Shown here: piece after piece, positions 56,351 to 64,000 of the stretch
How the letters are laid out: every line of letters starts with the position of its first letter
Numbering within the stretch: the first letter of the stretch is position 1
From: Microbulbifer sp. ALW1
GTDB taxonomy: Bacteria > Pseudomonadota > Gammaproteobacteria > Pseudomonadales > Cellvibrionaceae
Reading direction: 5' to 3'
Length of the DNA stretch: 64,000 nt
Assembly (NCBI RefSeq): GCF_009903625.1
Contig: NZ_CP047569.1
Location: 330,001 to 394,000 of the forward strand
Notes under the pieces: model-generated
The model's input: the letters and a program-made list of their open reading frames with translations, nothing else
Databases searched by the model: none
What the model was told of the DNA's origin: nothing
Position numbers and translations under genes: made by a program

Positions 56351-57862
56351 TTAATCGACCAGACGGCGAATATGCGGGAGCAGGTCCGTCGCCAGCAGAC
56401 CGCGCTGGCCATCTGCGGCCGCCAGATTACCCGCCTCGCCATGCAACCAGACACCGAGGCGCGCCGCTGCTGGCAATGCCATACCCTGACCGATCAATGC
56501 GGCAATAATTCCCGTCAGCAGGTCACCCATACCCCCGGAGGCCATGCCGGGGTTACCGGTATTGACCAGGTCCACCCCATCCTCGTGGGCGATCAGGGTA
56601 CCTGCGCCCTTAAGTATCACCACGCCGCTGAATTTCTGCTGAATCGCTCTGGCCGCGGCCACCCGATCCGCCATCACTTCAGCGGTGGTCATGCCCAACA
56701 AGCGCGCGGCTTCACCCACGTGGGGCGTCAGCACCCAGTCGTCGCGCTGGACACCGGCAAGCACCCGGCCGCCGGCGAGAATATTCAATGCATCCGCGTC
56801 CACCACCAGTGCCGCCGGTGCACGGCCGGCACGCGCCAGCAGTTGTTCACTCCAGGGAGATTGGCCAAGGCCGGGGCCCACAGCGATAACACCTGGCGCT
56901 TCCAGCAGCGGCTCCAGCTCCTGGCCAGAGACCACCGGATGTGCCATCACCGCCGGGCAGCGGGTCAATGCCGCCGCCACATGCTCCGGACGACTGGCAA
57001 TGGAAATCAGGCCCGCACCGGTACGCGCAGCCGCCTCGGCCGCCATCAGTGCCGCACCACCAAAGCCGTGATCCCCCCCCACCACCATCACGTGGCCGAA
57101 CTGGTTTTTGTAGCTGTCAGCCGCACGGGGTGCCAACCGCTCCAGGCTCCCGCCCTCGTAGCGTAACAGGGAGGCGGGCACCGTTGCGTAGACTTCTGGT
57201 GCGGCGCCCAGGTCCTCAAAGCGCACCTCCCCGCTGAGCGCGGGACCGCGCCCCAGATACAGCCCGCTCTTGCAGCCGATAAAGGTAACGGTGAGATCCG
57301 CCTGCACCGCATCGCTTGCGACGCCACTGTCTGCATTCAGGCCCGACGGAATGTCCACCGCCAGCACCGGCGCGGGCAATTGGTTGATATAGGCCACTGT
57401 GGCATCCATGGGCGCGCGCAGCGCACCGCTGAATCCGGTACCCAGCAGCGCGTCCACCAGTACGGTATTTGCCTCGATTGCGGGCATTGCAGTGAGATCC
57501 GACACCAGAGTCGCACCCTCACGCTCGGCAAAGCGATAGGCTTCCAGCGCTTCCCCTTTCAATTTATCGGCCGGTACAGCGGTATAGACCACCACCGGCA
57601 ACTGGCGCTGGGCCGCGAGACCGGCGATCACATAGCCATCGCCACCGTTGTTGCCGCCGCCACAAAATACCTGCAGCCCGCTCACCTCCGGCCAGCGTCC
57701 GCGCAAATGATCAAAGGCCGCGCGACCGGCACGCTTCATCAGCGACAGCGCCGGTATCTGCTGCTGGCTGATGACCTGCTGATCCAGTTCGCGCACGGCG
57801 GCCGCACTGTAAAGTTTCTGCGCGAGAGCGCCATCCGGGGTCACATGGTTTTGGCTATCCAT
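56351..57862 (-). CDS. nnrD: Bifunctional NAD(P)H-hydrate epimerase/dehydratase
   Basis: Repairs damaged NAD(P)H hydrates. The N-terminal YjeF_N half (about 20-215; FCGGGNNGGDGYVIAGLAAQ, VDALLGTGFSGALR, VLAVDIPSGLNADSG) is the epimerase. The C-terminal ribokinase-like half (about 225-500; VMVVGGDHGFGGAALMAAEA, VVDADALN, VLTPHVGEAARLLG, GNPGMASGGMGDLLTGIIAA) is the ADP-dependent dehydratase. ATG 57862 gives 503 residues; the frame continues to 57991 but would overlap the divergent queG start. The 88-base gap to queG must carry both promoters. Confidence 0.95.
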   Translation of the reverse strand: MDSQNHVTPDGALAQKLYSAAAVRELDQQVISQQQIPALSLMKRAGRAAFDHLRGRWPEVSGLQVFCGGGNNGGDGYVIAGLAAQRQLPVVVYTAVPADKLKGEALEAYRFAEREGATLVSDLTAMPAIEANTVLVDALLGTGFSGALRAPMDATVAYINQLPAPVLAVDIPSGLNADSGVASDAVQADLTVTFIGCKSGLYLGRGPALSGEVRFEDLGAAPEVYATVPASLLRYEGGSLERLAPRAADSYKNQFGHVMVVGGDHGFGGAALMAAEAAARTGAGLISIASRPEHVAAALTRCPAVMAHPVVSGQELEPLLEAPGVIAVGPGLGQSPWSEQLLARAGRAPAALVVDADALNILAGGRVLAGVQRDDWVLTPHVGEAARLLGMTTAEVMADRVAAARAIQQKFSGVVILKGAGTLIAHEDGVDLVNTGNPGMASGGMGDLLTGIIAALIGQGMALPAAARLGVWLHGEAGNLAAADGQRGLLATDLLPHIRRLVD

Positions 57863-57950
57863 AAATCCGTACTGCTTCCGACTGTGGTCAATTTTTAAAC
57901 TGTGGCAAAATAACGGCAAAGTATACCGCTTCACACCCCCGACTGCCCCT

Positions 57951-59081
57951 ATGACCAGCACTCCCGAGCCCTCTTCCGATACCGCCGCCATGCAGGAGCT
58001 GGCCGCGCAGATTCGACTCTGGGGGCGGGAGCTCGGCTTTCAGCAGGTGGGCATTACCGACTGCCAGCTGCAACAGCATGGCGAGCGCCTGCAGGCCTGG
58101 CTGGATGCGGGCTACAACGGGGATATGGAGTGGATGGGTGCCCATGGCGAAAAGCGCTGGCGCCCGGAACTGCTCGAAGAGGGTACCTTGCGGGTCATCA
58201 GTGTGCGCCTGGATTACCTACCCCCGGACACACAACCGGTGCAGGTGCTGAAAGACCCAAGTAAGGCCTACGTCTCCCGCTATGCCAACGGCCGCGACTA
58301 TCACAAGCTGATCCGCAAACGCCTGGCGCAGCTGGCACAGCAGATTGACCGCTATTGCGAGGAGCGCGGATTGGCGGCCAGCGGTCGCGCCTTCACCGAC
58401 AGTGCCCCGGTCATGGAGCGCGCCCTGGCGGAAAAAGCCGGGCTCGGCTGGATTGGCAAGAATTGCATGGTGATCAATAGCGAGGCAGGCAGCTGGTTTT
58501 TTCTTGGCGAAATTTACACCAACCTGCCGCTACCGGTGGACGTGAGTGAGCAGCCGAATCAGTGCGGTGAGTGCACTGCCTGCCTGAAGGTGTGCCCCAC
58601 GGATGCGTTTGTGGATGCCTACACCCTCGACGCGCGCCGCTGCATTTCCTACCTGACCATCGAGAACAAGGGACCCATCCCCCTGGAATTCCGCGAGCCC
58701 ATGGGCAACCGGGTCTTTGGCTGCGACGATTGTCAGATCATCTGCCCCTGGAACAAATTTGCCAAACCCACTGCGGAGAACGACTTCCACCCGCGACATG
58801 GGCTGGACAGTGGCGAGCTGGTGAATCTGTTTCAGTGGAGCGAGCCGGAATTTTTGAAAAATACCGAGGGCTCTGCGATTCGACGGATCGGGTTTGAGCG
58901 CTGGCAGCGGAACCTTGCCGTCGCTCTAGGAAACTCAGATCCCACCCCAGAAATTACCGCGGCACTGGAGAAGAAGCTCACTTCTGCGACACCTATGGTA
59001 AAAGAGCATATCGAGTGGGCATTGGAGCGGTTGCGCAGTGGACGGCGGCGGAAACGGAAAATCAAACGAGTTTACGAGTGA
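57951..59081 (+). CDS. queG: Epoxyqueuosine reductase
   Basis: Cobalamin- and iron-sulfur-dependent enzyme for the last step of queuosine synthesis in tRNA. The 376 residues show the N-terminal substrate domain (ISVRLDYLPPDT, YVSRYANGRDYHKLIRKRL, TDSAPVMERALAEKAGLGWI) and two 4Fe-4S clusters: CGECTACLKVCPTDAF and, later, CDDCQIICPWN. A basic tail (GRRRKRKIKR) ends the protein. It is divergent from nnrD, as in most gammaproteobacteria. Confidence 0.96.
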   Translation: MTSTPEPSSDTAAMQELAAQIRLWGRELGFQQVGITDCQLQQHGERLQAWLDAGYNGDMEWMGAHGEKRWRPELLEEGTLRVISVRLDYLPPDTQPVQVLKDPSKAYVSRYANGRDYHKLIRKRLAQLAQQIDRYCEERGLAASGRAFTDSAPVMERALAEKAGLGWIGKNCMVINSEAGSWFFLGEIYTNLPLPVDVSEQPNQCGECTACLKVCPTDAFVDAYTLDARRCISYLTIENKGPIPLEFREPMGNRVFGCDDCQIICPWNKFAKPTAENDFHPRHGLDSGELVNLFQWSEPEFLKNTEGSAIRRIGFERWQRNLAVALGNSDPTPEITAALEKKLTSATPMVKEHIEWALERLRSGRRRKRKIKRVYE

Positions 59082-59135
59082 ACATTGGCGCTTGTGGTAT
59101 TTGTGGCTTGGAAGCTGGATTAGTGGCGGTGAAGC

Positions 59136-59231
59136 GCCGGGTATCTGTTTCCAAAACCGCTGTGAATACATCCCTGTACGCTGCGTCGGCGACGTCCCTG
59201 TCACCGACGCTTTTGGAAACAGATCCCCGTC
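59136..59231 (-). repeat. Structured repeat copy C (core on minus strand)
   Basis: Outer arms GCCGGGTATCTGTTTCC... (59136-59156) and its near complement (59211-59231) enclose H1 (GCGTCGGYGAC type) and H2 GTACAGGGATGTA read on the minus strand, then TTCACAGCGG. It lies 55 bases after the queG stop. Copies C and D account for most of the 408-base gap between queG and orn. Confidence 0.85.
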
Positions 59232-59329
59232 ACTCCACCTTTCATTCTTATTTTCGCACTTCGTAAGCGCTTGTGACTGACCAGCTCTACCCACCTCTTC
59301 ACTTACAGAGCTAGTTGCGCTAATGCAAA

Positions 59330-59440
59330 GGCCGGGTGCCGGGTAAGGGTTTTCAGGAGCGTCGCAAACAGGATGTTTGCGACGCAGCGCCCAGGGATGG
59401 GTTCACAGCGGTCCTGAAAACCCTTACCCGGTGCGTGGCC
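59330..59440 (+). repeat. Structured repeat copy D
   Basis: 29-bp arms (59330-59358, 59412-59440), perfect over the inner 19 bp, enclose H1 CGTCGCAAACAGGATGTTTG and H2 CCCAGGGATGGG, then TTCACAGCGG. It lies 50 bases beyond the orn stop and is inverted relative to copy C, the same arrangement as A/B. Confidence 0.88.
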
Positions 59441-59489
59441 GCCACCTCACCAGCTTCCAAACCACCCATCCAATGAAGTGCGGCAGGTA

Positions 59490-60032
59490 TCAACTCATGC
59501 GAAAAAAGTGCTCACGATAATGTTTCAGTTCGTTAATGGAATCGTGAATATCATCCAACGCCAGATGCGATGAAGTCTTCTTCACTCCCTCCAGCACATC
59601 GGGCCGCCAGCGCCGCGCCAGCTCTTTCACCGAGCTCACGTCCAGGTTGCGATAGTGGAAGTACTGCTCCAGCAGCGGCATATATTTCACCAGGAACCGG
59701 CGATCCTGGCCGATGGAGTTACCGCACATGGGCGAGGCGCCCTCCGGTACCCACTGACCGAGAAACTCAATGGTCTCCCGCTCCGCCTCGCGCTCGCTGA
59801 TGTGAGACTCACGCACCCGCGCCACCAGCCCGGAGCCACCGTGCTGCTCCGTATTCCAGTCATCCATCGCATTCAGCAGCGCATCGCTCTGATGCACTGC
59901 CATGACCGGCCCCTCCGCCAGCACATTCAGGCGCGAATCCGTCACCACCGTCGCAATCTCAATGATGCGCTCCTTCTCCGGATCCAGGCCTGTCATTTCC
60001 AGATCGATCCAGATCAGATTATTCTGGTCCAC
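59490..60032 (-). CDS. orn: Oligoribonuclease
   Basis: DEDDh 3'-5' exonuclease that clears 2-5-nt RNAs, including pGpG from cyclic-di-GMP turnover. GTG 60032, five bases after AAGGAGTTTACT, gives 180 residues: [20 protein letters not shown] (Asp, Glu), [20 protein letters not shown] and the final [20 protein letters not shown] (His, Asp). A longer frame to 60113 overlaps the divergent rsgA leader and is not supported. Divergence from rsgA is the usual gammaproteobacterial arrangement. Confidence 0.96.
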   Translation of the reverse strand: MDQNNLIWIDLEMTGLDPEKERIIEIATVVTDSRLNVLAEGPVMAVHQSDALLNAMDDWNTEQHGGSGLVARVRESHISEREAERETIEFLGQWVPEGASPMCGNSIGQDRRFLVKYMPLLEQYFHYRNLDVSSVKELARRWRPDVLEGVKKTSSHLALDDIHDSINELKHYREHFFRMS

Positions 60033-60156
60033 AGTAAACTCCTTACTAGCCCCGGCGGCGGGCAGATAACGGGTGAAATGGCGGGAAAAGCGCAAGGTAC
60101 CGCAATCCCCCATCGATGCAAGTTATAATCCGGCGCTTTCCCCAAACCGAGCCTCC

Positions 60157-61188
60157 ATGAGCAAACGCAAACTCAACCGCCGCCAGCAGTGGCGCATCGC
60201 CAAAATCCAGCAGGAGCGGGAGGCGCGCGCGCGCAAAAAGGAGCAGAGCCTGGAGCAGGCCGGGGAAGAAGGTGACCTCGGGCAGGAGCAAACCGGCCTC
60301 ATCATCGCCAACTACGGCACCCAGGTACTGGTAGAAAGTGAGAACGACAGCGAGCTGCGACAGCGCTGCCATGTACGCTCCAATATCGACACCCTGGTCA
60401 CCGGCGACAAAGTGGCCTGGCGCCCGTCCATCGGTGAATCCACCGGTGGCCTCGGGGTCGTCGGCGCACGCCTGCCGCGCCACTCGGAACTGCAGCGCCC
60501 GGACCGCTATGGCGATATGAAAACCGTCGCCGCGAATATCGACCGCATCCTGATCGTCATTGCCCCCTATCCGGAGCCCTTCGCCAACGCCATCGACCGC
60601 TACCTGGTCGCCGCGGAAACCACCGGTATTCAGCCACTGCTGCTACTGAACAAAATCGACCTGATCGACGACAGCAACCGCGATCACCTCAGTGATTTGC
60701 TGATGCCCTACCCCGGGCTCGGCTACGACATACTGAAACTGTCTACCCGCACCGGCGAGGGCCTTGAAGAATTACTCGCACTGCTGGCCCAGGGCACCAG
60801 TGTGTTCGTCGGCCAATCCGGCGTCGGCAAATCCTCGCTGATCAACGGCCTGCTGCCCGGCACCGATGCCCGCACCGGTGCCCTCTCCGAAGCCACCGGC
60901 AAAGGCACCCATACCACCACTGCCGCGGAACTGTTTCACCTGCCCAGTGGCGGCGATCTGATAGACTCCCCGGGCATTCGCGAATTCGGCCTTTGGCACA
61001 TGAGCGAGCAGGAACTGCTGGAAGGCTTTGTGGAATTCCGCCCGTTTATCGGCCACTGCCGCTTCCGCGACTGTCGCCACCAGGGCGAACCCGGTTGCGC
61101 CATTCAGAGCGCACTGCTGCGCGGGGACATCAGCGAAAGACGCATGGACAGCTACCTGCACCTGCGCAACAGCCTGGAAACTGAATAA
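60157..61188 (+). CDS. rsgA: Ribosome small-subunit-dependent GTPase RsgA
   Basis: Circularly permuted GTPase acting late in 30S maturation. From ATG 60157 (MSKRKLNRRQQWRIAKIQQE) there are 343 residues: a basic N-terminus, an OB fold (GLIIANYGTQVLVE), the permuted G domain in order G4 (LLLNKIDL), G1 (GQSGVGKSSLINGLLPG) and G3 (DSPGIREFGLW), then a zinc finger (CRFRDCRHQGEPGC). The initial 28 codons of the longest frame are leader, not protein. Confidence 0.96.
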   Translation: MSKRKLNRRQQWRIAKIQQEREARARKKEQSLEQAGEEGDLGQEQTGLIIANYGTQVLVESENDSELRQRCHVRSNIDTLVTGDKVAWRPSIGESTGGLGVVGARLPRHSELQRPDRYGDMKTVAANIDRILIVIAPYPEPFANAIDRYLVAAETTGIQPLLLLNKIDLIDDSNRDHLSDLLMPYPGLGYDILKLSTRTGEGLEELLALLAQGTSVFVGQSGVGKSSLINGLLPGTDARTGALSEATGKGTHTTTAAELFHLPSGGDLIDSPGIREFGLWHMSEQELLEGFVEFRPFIGHCRFRDCRHQGEPGCAIQSALLRGDISERRMDSYLHLRNSLETE

Positions 61189-61224
61189 GCCCGGAGCAGG
61201 GCAACACCACACTAGGAAAAACAC

Positions 61225-62031
61225 GTGAGCGAAGTACCCCTGATCCTGGAGCCAGAACAACTGGCGCCACTGCTGGAACACGAAGAAATCAAAGTCGTCG
61301 ACCTCAGCGCCCCCGCCAACTACCTGGCGGGACACATCCCCGGCGCCATTGGCCTGCCCTTCCAGGCTCTGCTGGCTGGCACCCCACCGGCCCCGGGCAA
61401 ACTGCCCTCCATCGAACGCCTCACCCAAGTCTTCCGCGCCATCGGCCTCACCCCCGACACCCACATCGTCGCCTGCGACGACGAAGGCGGCGGCTGGGCC
61501 GGGCGCTTACTGTGGACACTGGAAGTCATCGGCCACAAAAAATACAGCTACCTCAACGGCGGCATGCTCGCCTGGAAAGCGGCCGGCCTGCCACTCTCCA
61601 CCGAAGAAGTCAGCGTCACCCCCAGTGAAATCGACGTTGCCATCGCCGCCGACGCCCCCATGCTCGACGCGGATCAGATTCAACAGCGGCTGACGCAAAA
61701 CGACCTGCAAATCTGGGACGCTCGCTCCCCCGCCGAGCACAGCGGAGAACGGGTACTGGCAATGAAAGCCGGCCACATCCCTGGCGCGATCAACTGTGAA
61801 TGGACCCAGCTCATGGACCCACAGCACGACCTGCGCATTCGCGAAGATGCAAAAGAATTCCTCGCCGCACTGGGTATCGACGGCAACAAGGAAATCGCCA
61901 CCCACTGCCAGAGCCACCACCGCTCGGCCTTTACCTGGCTGGTGGGGAAGTCACTGGGGTTCCCGATCAAGGCATACCCCGGTTCCTGGAGTGAGTGGGG
62001 CAATTTGCCGGACACTCCGGTAGAGAATTGA
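61225..62031 (+). CDS. Rhodanese-type sulfurtransferase (two-domain)
   Basis: 268 residues forming two rhodanese domains (about 5-130 and 145-265). The C-terminal domain carries the active-site loop HCQSHHRSAFT with the sulfur-accepting Cys. The N-terminal domain has Asp in the equivalent position (VACDDEGGGWAGRL) and is probably structural. Thiosulfate or 3-mercaptopyruvate is the usual donor for such proteins. GTG 61225 follows AGGAAAA. It sits between rsgA and psd, a common neighbourhood. Confidence 0.88.
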   Translation: MSEVPLILEPEQLAPLLEHEEIKVVDLSAPANYLAGHIPGAIGLPFQALLAGTPPAPGKLPSIERLTQVFRAIGLTPDTHIVACDDEGGGWAGRLLWTLEVIGHKKYSYLNGGMLAWKAAGLPLSTEEVSVTPSEIDVAIAADAPMLDADQIQQRLTQNDLQIWDARSPAEHSGERVLAMKAGHIPGAINCEWTQLMDPQHDLRIREDAKEFLAALGIDGNKEIATHCQSHHRSAFTWLVGKSLGFPIKAYPGSWSEWGNLPDTPVEN

Positions 62032-62076
62032 TTCTGAGCTTTAAAATATCTAACGAAGCTCAAGACGAGATGCGAA

Positions 62077-62200
62077 GGTCAGGTGCCGGGTGCGAGTTTT
62101 CAGGAGCGTCGGCGACAGGAAGTCGCCGCCGCAGCGCCCAGGGATGGGTTGAACGGGGGCGCCTAGCCCGGTCCTGAAAACTCGCACCCGGCACCTGACC
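62077..62200 (+). repeat. Structured repeat copy E
   Basis: Perfect 29-bp outer arms (62077-62105, 62172-62200; GGTCAGGTGCCGGGTGCG...) enclose H1 GGCGACAGGAAGTCGCC and H2 CCCAGGGATGGG. The usual TTCACAGCGG is here changed and extended to a GGGGGCGCCTAGCCC stretch. It lies 46 bases after the sulfurtransferase stop and fills much of the 240-base gap before psd. Confidence 0.88.
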
Positions 62201-62271
62201 GCCAAACCGACATAACCAGATCCTAAGAGGGATCGGCACACATCCACAAACAACGGGACCAATAAAACTCA

Positions 62272-63123
62272 ATGAACCCGAAACTGTTTATTTTCCTGCA
62301 GTACATCACCCCGCAACATCTGCTCTCCCGAGCTGCAGGCTGGCTCGCAGAAACCCGTATCGGCGGCATTAAAAATCCATTTACCAAGTGGTTCGTGGAA
62401 AAATACAAAGTCGACATGAGCGAAGCACTGGAAGAAGACTACACTGCCTACACCTGCTTCAACGACTTCTTCACCCGCGCATTGAAAGAAGGCGCCCGCC
62501 CTATCGTCGAAGGTGAAAACACCATCGCCGGCTGCGCCGATGGCGCCATTAGCCAACTGGGTGAAATTCACAACGGCAGAATCTTCCAGGCCAAAGGCCA
62601 GGACTACAGCCTGCTGGAACTCGTCGGCGGCGACCCCGAAGTAGCCGCGCAGTTTACCGGCGGCAACTTCGCCACCATTTACCTTTCGCCGAAAGATTAC
62701 CACCGCGTACACATGCCGCTGGACGGCGTACTGCAGCGCATGGTCTACGTCCCCGGCGAACTCTTCTCGGTCAACACCACCACCGCCGAAAATGTCCCGC
62801 GCCTGTTCGCCCGCAATGAACGCCTGGTGTGCATCTTCGATACCGCCGCCGGCCCCATGGCCATGATCCTCGTCGGCGCCATGATTGTTGCCGCCATTGA
62901 AACCGTGTGGGCCGGACAGGTAGCGCCGATCAAACGCCAGATCCGCACCACCCGCTACGATGAACAGAAACCCATTGCTCTGAAAAAAGGTGACGAAATG
63001 GGCCGTTTCAAACTCGGCTCTACCGTGGTACTGCTGTTTGGTGCCGACAAGGTGAAGTGGCTGGAAGCGTTGTCTGCGGAAACGCCTGTGAGAATGGGCG
63101 AGCACTTTGGGGATCTGGTTTAA
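62272..63123 (+). CDS. psd: Phosphatidylserine decarboxylase proenzyme
   Basis: Makes phosphatidylethanolamine at the inner membrane. The 283 residues show LFIFLQYITPQHLLSRAAGW, FNDFFTRALKEGARPI, YHRVHMPLDGVLQRMVYVPG and ELFSVN, with the self-cleavage site LGST near residue 246 (FKLGSTVVLLFG), where the Ser becomes the pyruvoyl group. The length and motifs are standard. Confidence 0.97.
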   Translation: MNPKLFIFLQYITPQHLLSRAAGWLAETRIGGIKNPFTKWFVEKYKVDMSEALEEDYTAYTCFNDFFTRALKEGARPIVEGENTIAGCADGAISQLGEIHNGRIFQAKGQDYSLLELVGGDPEVAAQFTGGNFATIYLSPKDYHRVHMPLDGVLQRMVYVPGELFSVNTTTAENVPRLFARNERLVCIFDTAAGPMAMILVGAMIVAAIETVWAGQVAPIKRQIRTTRYDEQKPIALKKGDEMGRFKLGSTVVLLFGADKVKWLEALSAETPVRMGEHFGDLV

Positions 63124-63171
63124 CGCCAAAAAATAATTCCAGATTTTTCGGAGCACTTAACTCGACGCGAA

Positions 63172-63285
63172 GGTGTCGATACCGGGTACTTGCTTGCGAG
63201 ACATTCCGCGAGAGGGACCTCGCGGAAGAGCCCCCAGGGATGGGTTCACGGCGTGTCTCGCAAGCAAGTACCCGGTAGCGGCACC
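63172..63285 (+). repeat. Structured repeat copy F
   Basis: 32-bp outer arms with two mismatches (63172-63203, 63254-63285; ...ACCGGGTACTTGCTTGCG) enclose H1 TTCCGCGAG-AGGGAC-CTCGCGGAA and H2 CCCAGGGATGGG, then TTCACGGCG. H1 has an entirely different stem from copies A-E but keeps the AGGGAC loop. It lies 49 bases after the psd stop and 45 before the next start. Confidence 0.88.
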
Positions 63286-63329
63286 GCCCCAAGACTCCTT
63301 CGAGCGACCACGATACCCGTAAATTTTTC

Positions 63330-64000
63330 ATGCCTGCCACCCCCGAATTTATTCGCAGTAACCCAAAACTCGCTTTTTTCGCACTGCTTGCGGTCGCCGC
63401 CTCCGGCTTCGGTCAGACCTTCTTTATCGCTATTTTTGGCGCGGCCATTCGCGAAGAGTTTCAGCTGAGCAACAGCTGGTACGGCGCCAGTTACAGTGCG
63501 GCGACTCTGCTATCCGCTTTCGTGTTACTGGGCGCAGGGACACTGGTCGATCGCTGGCCGCTGAGGCGTGTTGCCCTTTTGGGGGCCTTATTGCTCAGCG
63601 CCGGCTGCATCACACTGGCACTGGCCAATAGCGCTTGGATGTTACTACCGGGATTTTTCCTGCTGCGTTTCGCCGGCCAGGGATTTATGACCCATATGGG
63701 CATGACCACCGCCGGGCGCTATTTCACCAGCAATCGTGGCAAGGTCATTGCCCTCGCGGCTTTGGGCTTCCCCATCGCCGAAGCCTTACTGCCCACCACC
63801 GGTTCCCTGATGATTCAGGGAACTGGCTGGCGCAGCGTCTGGCTGGCCTCTGCGGCCCTGCTGGTAATGTTGGTACTCCCCGCTCTTGTCTGGCTTGCAG
63901 GAAATGCTGGAGAGAAAAGCGAAGTGAGTGCAGTCGCCGCAGCGGAAACCAATGGCGACTACACCCGCGCGCAGGTTTTGCGCGACCGGGGTTTTTACTG
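63330..64000 (+). CDS. MFS transporter, 3' end beyond the window
   Basis: An open frame from ATG 63330 (MPATPEFIRSNPKLAFFALL) runs without a stop to the window edge, giving 223 codons. It has at least six hydrophobic helices, with MFS features such as FGAAIREEFQLSNSWYGASY, TLVDRWPLRRVALLGALLL (motif A-like loop) and FAGQGFMTHMGMTTAGRYF followed by RGKVIALAALGFPIAEALLP. Relatives include uncharacterised major-facilitator permeases of the monocarboxylate-porter type. Substrate cannot be told. The ribosome site is weak. Confidence 0.85.
   Translation, partial: MPATPEFIRSNPKLAFFALLAVAASGFGQTFFIAIFGAAIREEFQLSNSWYGASYSAATLLSAFVLLGAGTLVDRWPLRRVALLGALLLSAGCITLALANSAWMLLPGFFLLRFAGQGFMTHMGMTTAGRYFTSNRGKVIALAALGFPIAEALLPTTGSLMIQGTGWRSVWLASAALLVMLVLPALVWLAGNAGEKSEVSAVAAAETNGDYTRAQVLRDRGFY

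Noticed and set aside
54055..63285. Reading the six repeats as a CRISPR array
   Set aside because: Copies are kilobases apart, palindromic, variable in their stems and separated by genes, with no regular spacers or cas genes.

Overview
The window looks like a chromosome segment of a moderately GC-rich marine gammaproteobacterium, most likely of the Cellvibrionales (Microbulbifer/Saccharophagus-like). The reasons are the gene order amiC-mutL-miaA-hfq-hflX-hflK-hflC-hisZ-purA, the orn/rsgA divergent pair, a chitin-type AA10 LPMO, and the Pseudomonas-like TTG start of HflX. This placement is inference; no marker gene was compared.

Region 1 (68-37301) is one complete type VI secretion (T6SS) locus. 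All thirteen core parts are present: TssA, B, C, D (Hcp), E, F, G, H (ClpV), I (VgrG), J, K, L and M. A kinase/phosphatase/FHA switch (PpkA, PppA, TagH) and TagF accompany them. ppkA reads leftward at the left edge. A rightward cargo operon follows: hcp, vgrG, an uncharacterised gene, PAAR, a DUF6795-like gene and a class 3 lipase. A long leftward structural operon fills 8.6-32.8 kb, and rightward pppA and rhs close the locus. Four things stand out. clpV carries a one-base frameshift. There are three TssC-family proteins, one a TssB-TssC fusion. The promoter-proximal gene of the leftward operon is a REP-transposase (RAYT)-like protein whose HUH motif has become M-V-Q. A GGTACG/CGTACC motif recurs in all three large non-coding gaps of the locus.

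Region 2 (37.5-43.7 kb) holds single genes: a secreted chitin-active LPMO, a Bcr/CflA drug exporter, an AstE/AspA-like zinc hydrolase, a lytic transglycosylase and a hemolysin III/PAQR membrane protein.

Region 3 (44-57.9 kb) is leftward housekeeping DNA: nnrD/E, tsaE, amiC, mutL, miaA, hfq, hflX, hflK, hflC, hisZ and purA. Region 4 (57.9-64 kb) holds queG (+), orn (-), rsgA, a rhodanese-type sulfurtransferase, psd and the start of an MFS transporter cut by the window edge.

Between the genes of 54-63.3 kb lie six copies of a roughly 95-125 bp structured repeat. Each has an outer inverted repeat enclosing two inner hairpins with loops of AGGGAY/AGGAN type. Stem sequences differ between copies while staying self-complementary, which points to selection on a folded form. 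Two copies contain an exact match to the published CsrA/RsmA SELEX consensus. No tRNA, rRNA, CRISPR array or prophage was seen.
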